Program-made: the position numbers and the translations under genes | Source of the DNA: an uncultured Clostridium sp. | Lineage (GTDB): Bacteria > Bacillota > Clostridia > Christensenellales > Borkfalkiaceae | DNA: 14,866 nucleotides | Reading direction: 5' to 3' | Assembly (NCBI GenBank): GCA_900555925.1 | Contig: USMU01000050.1 | Span: 1-14,866, forward strand | Shown: one piece after another, positions 13,482 to 14,866 of the stretch | Position numbering within the stretch: position 1 is the first letter of the stretch | Layout of the letters: each line of letters opens with the position of its first letter | Notes under the pieces: generated by a model | What the model was told of the DNA's origin: nothing | Seen by the model: only the letters and a program-made list of their open reading frames with translations | Databases searched by the model: none

Positions 13482-14866
13482 ATGAAAGCGGACGTGGTAA
13501 TCGTGGGGGCAGGCCCCGCGGGAATTTTTACGGCGATCGAAATGCTGAGAAAGGACAGCAAGAAAAAGATCGTCATTGTGGAAAAGGGAAAATCGGTGGA
13601 AAATCGGCATTGTCCCAAGGTAAAGACGCAGAAATGCATGAACTGCAAACCCTATTGCCATATCACGACGGGCTTTTCGGGCGCGGGGGCATTTTCGGAC
13701 GGAAAACTTTCTTTAAGCTGCGAAGTGGGCGGCGATCTGCCGCAGCTCATCGGCGAAGAACTCGCGCAGGAGACGATCGATTATACGGATAAAATTTATC
13801 TCGAATTCGGCGCGGACGAACACATCGAAGGTCTGAACGCGGGCGAAGAAGTCAAGGAAATCCGCAAGCGCGCCATTCAGGCGGGACTCAAATTGGTGGA
13901 TTGCCCGATTCGTCACATGGGTACGGAAAAGGCGCAGAGTATCTACCTTTCCATTGAAAAATATCTTCTCGGTCGCGGCGTGGAAATTTTCTTCGATTAC
14001 GAATGCAATTCTCTGATTATCGAAGACGGAGTATGTAAGGGCGTTTCCGTCGCCAAGGCGGACGGCAGCAAGAGCCTGGAAATTTTCGCTTCCGATACCG
14101 TGGTTGCGACGGGCCGCCGCGGAGCGGATTGGCTGGAAAAGCTGTGCGAAAAATACGGCGTGGAGCACGTTCCGAGCACCGTCGACATCGGCGTTCGGGT
14201 GGAAGTGAGAAACGAGGTCATGGAGACGGTCAATAAAGTATTGTACGAATCCAAACTCATCGGTTATCCCAAGCCTTTCAAAAATAAAGTCCGCACTTTC
14301 TGCCAGAACCCCGGCGGATTTGTTTCTCAGGAAAATTACGACAACAATCTCGCGGTGGTCAACGGCCACAGCTACAAGGAACTGAAAACGAACAATACCA
14401 ACGTTTCCATTCTCTGTTCGCATAACTTTTCCTACCCCTTCAATCAGCCGATTGCTTACGCGCAGAAGATAGGGGAGCTCACGAATATGCTGGGCGCGGG
14501 GCATATCCTCGTCCAGCGGTTCGGCGATATTCTCGACGGCAAGCGCACGTGGGATAAGGAACTGACCCGTTCGAATATCCGTCCCACCTTAAAGGACGCG
14601 GTGGCGGGAGACATTACGGCGGCCATGCCGTATCGCACGATGATCAATATCATCAATTTCATTCAGTCGGTGGATTACGTCGTTCCCGGATTCGCCTCTA
14701 CGGAGACGCTGCTCTATTCTCCGGAACTGAAATTTTACAGCAACAGAATCAAAATGGACACCGATTTCAACACGAATATTCCCGGGCTCCATTGTCTGGG
14801 CGATTCCAGCGGCTGGACGCGCGGACTCATGATGGCGTCGGTCATGGGCGTTCTGATGGGCAGAAA
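13482..14866 (+). CDS. FAD-dependent dehydrogenase of the COG2509 type, 3' end outside window
   Basis: This flavoprotein starts with a Rossmann dinucleotide site GAGPAG (9-14). Next comes a cysteine cluster (Cys44, Cys52, Cys55, Cys59 in CPKVKTQKCMNCKPYC) leading into GFSGAGAFSDGKL (64-76), a hallmark of this uncharacterised dehydrogenase family. VATGRRGADW is the second nucleotide-binding signature. The C-terminal CLGDSSGWTRGLMMASVMG is the flavin-contact segment that closes the fold. 461 codons are visible and probably only a few are missing. AGGAGG (13465-13470) is 11 nt before the ATG at 13482; GTG at 13476 (5 nt) and ATG at 13473 (2 nt) are in-frame alternatives. The electron donor, acceptor and substrate are unknown. 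The cysteines may bind metal or be redox-active. Confidence 0.9.
   Translation, partial: MKADVVIVGAGPAGIFTAIEMLRKDSKKKIVIVEKGKSVENRHCPKVKTQKCMNCKPYCHITTGFSGAGAFSDGKLSLSCEVGGDLPQLIGEELAQETIDYTDKIYLEFGADEHIEGLNAGEEVKEIRKRAIQAGLKLVDCPIRHMGTEKAQSIYLSIEKYLLGRGVEIFFDYECNSLIIEDGVCKGVSVAKADGSKSLEIFASDTVVATGRRGADWLEKLCEKYGVEHVPSTVDIGVRVEVRNEVMETVNKVLYESKLIGYPKPFKNKVRTFCQNPGGFVSQENYDNNLAVVNGHSYKELKTNNTNVSILCSHNFSYPFNQPIAYAQKIGELTNMLGAGHILVQRFGDILDGKRTWDKELTRSNIRPTLKDAVAGDITAAMPYRTMINIINFIQSVDYVVPGFASTETLLYSPELKFYSNRIKMDTDFNTNIPGLHCLGDSSGWTRGLMMASVMGVLMGR

Noticed and set aside
13460..13792. Plus-strand 110-codon frame overlapping the start of the FAD dehydrogenase
   Set aside because: It is a shifted frame; the dehydrogenase frame carries all family motifs and has no stop to the window end.

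Overview
The window is a plus-strand-only stretch of roughly 50% GC bacterial chromosome. Shine-Dalgarno sites (AGGAGG-like), sigma-A-type promoters with 17-bp spacers, short intrinsic terminators, a BspA-like LRR_5 surface protein and an Lsa-type ABC-F protein all point to Bacillota, most likely an uncultured gut-type Clostridia lineage. That assignment is inference, because no rRNA or other marker gene is present. I see no tRNA, rRNA, CRISPR array, insertion sequence, integrase or phage structural gene.

Layout. Positions 1-5076 hold the 3' part of an operon with overlapping genes: the end of an ABC transporter ATPase, a six-helix ABC-2-like permease, and a 1328-residue membrane-anchored leucine-rich-repeat protein, closed by a strong terminator at 5118-5156. 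Next comes a stand-alone Rad52/Sak-type single-strand-annealing protein (5200-5979) with its own terminator. The terminator loop doubles as the -35 region of the promoter of an M28-family zinc peptidase (6110-8089).

Positions 8100-9825 carry the most informative regulatory unit. A consensus promoter is followed by a leader of about 215 nt with a short Shine-Dalgarno-preceded ORF, mutually exclusive complementary arms and an intrinsic terminator. The terminator ends just before an Lsa-type ABC-F ribosome-protection gene. This is the architecture of ribosome-mediated transcription attenuation of an antibiotic-resistance ABC-F gene, and the arms can be read directly from the sequence.

Positions 9826-10532 are a 707-bp AT-rich intergenic region. 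It has tandem promoter candidates, four copies of a TCTAC-N5-GTAGA-type inverted repeat clustered at and after a transcription start, and a second promoter close to the next gene. It precedes a three-gene cassette: a GT8 glycosyltransferase, a PlsC-like acyltransferase and a CrtO-like (glycosyl-diaponeurosporenoate acyltransferase family) membrane protein. Together these suggest synthesis of an acylated glycolipid (inference).

The window ends with a perfect-consensus promoter, a leader containing a Y-shaped terminator that has a competing hairpin, and a nearly complete COG2509-type FAD-dependent dehydrogenase cut by the window edge.
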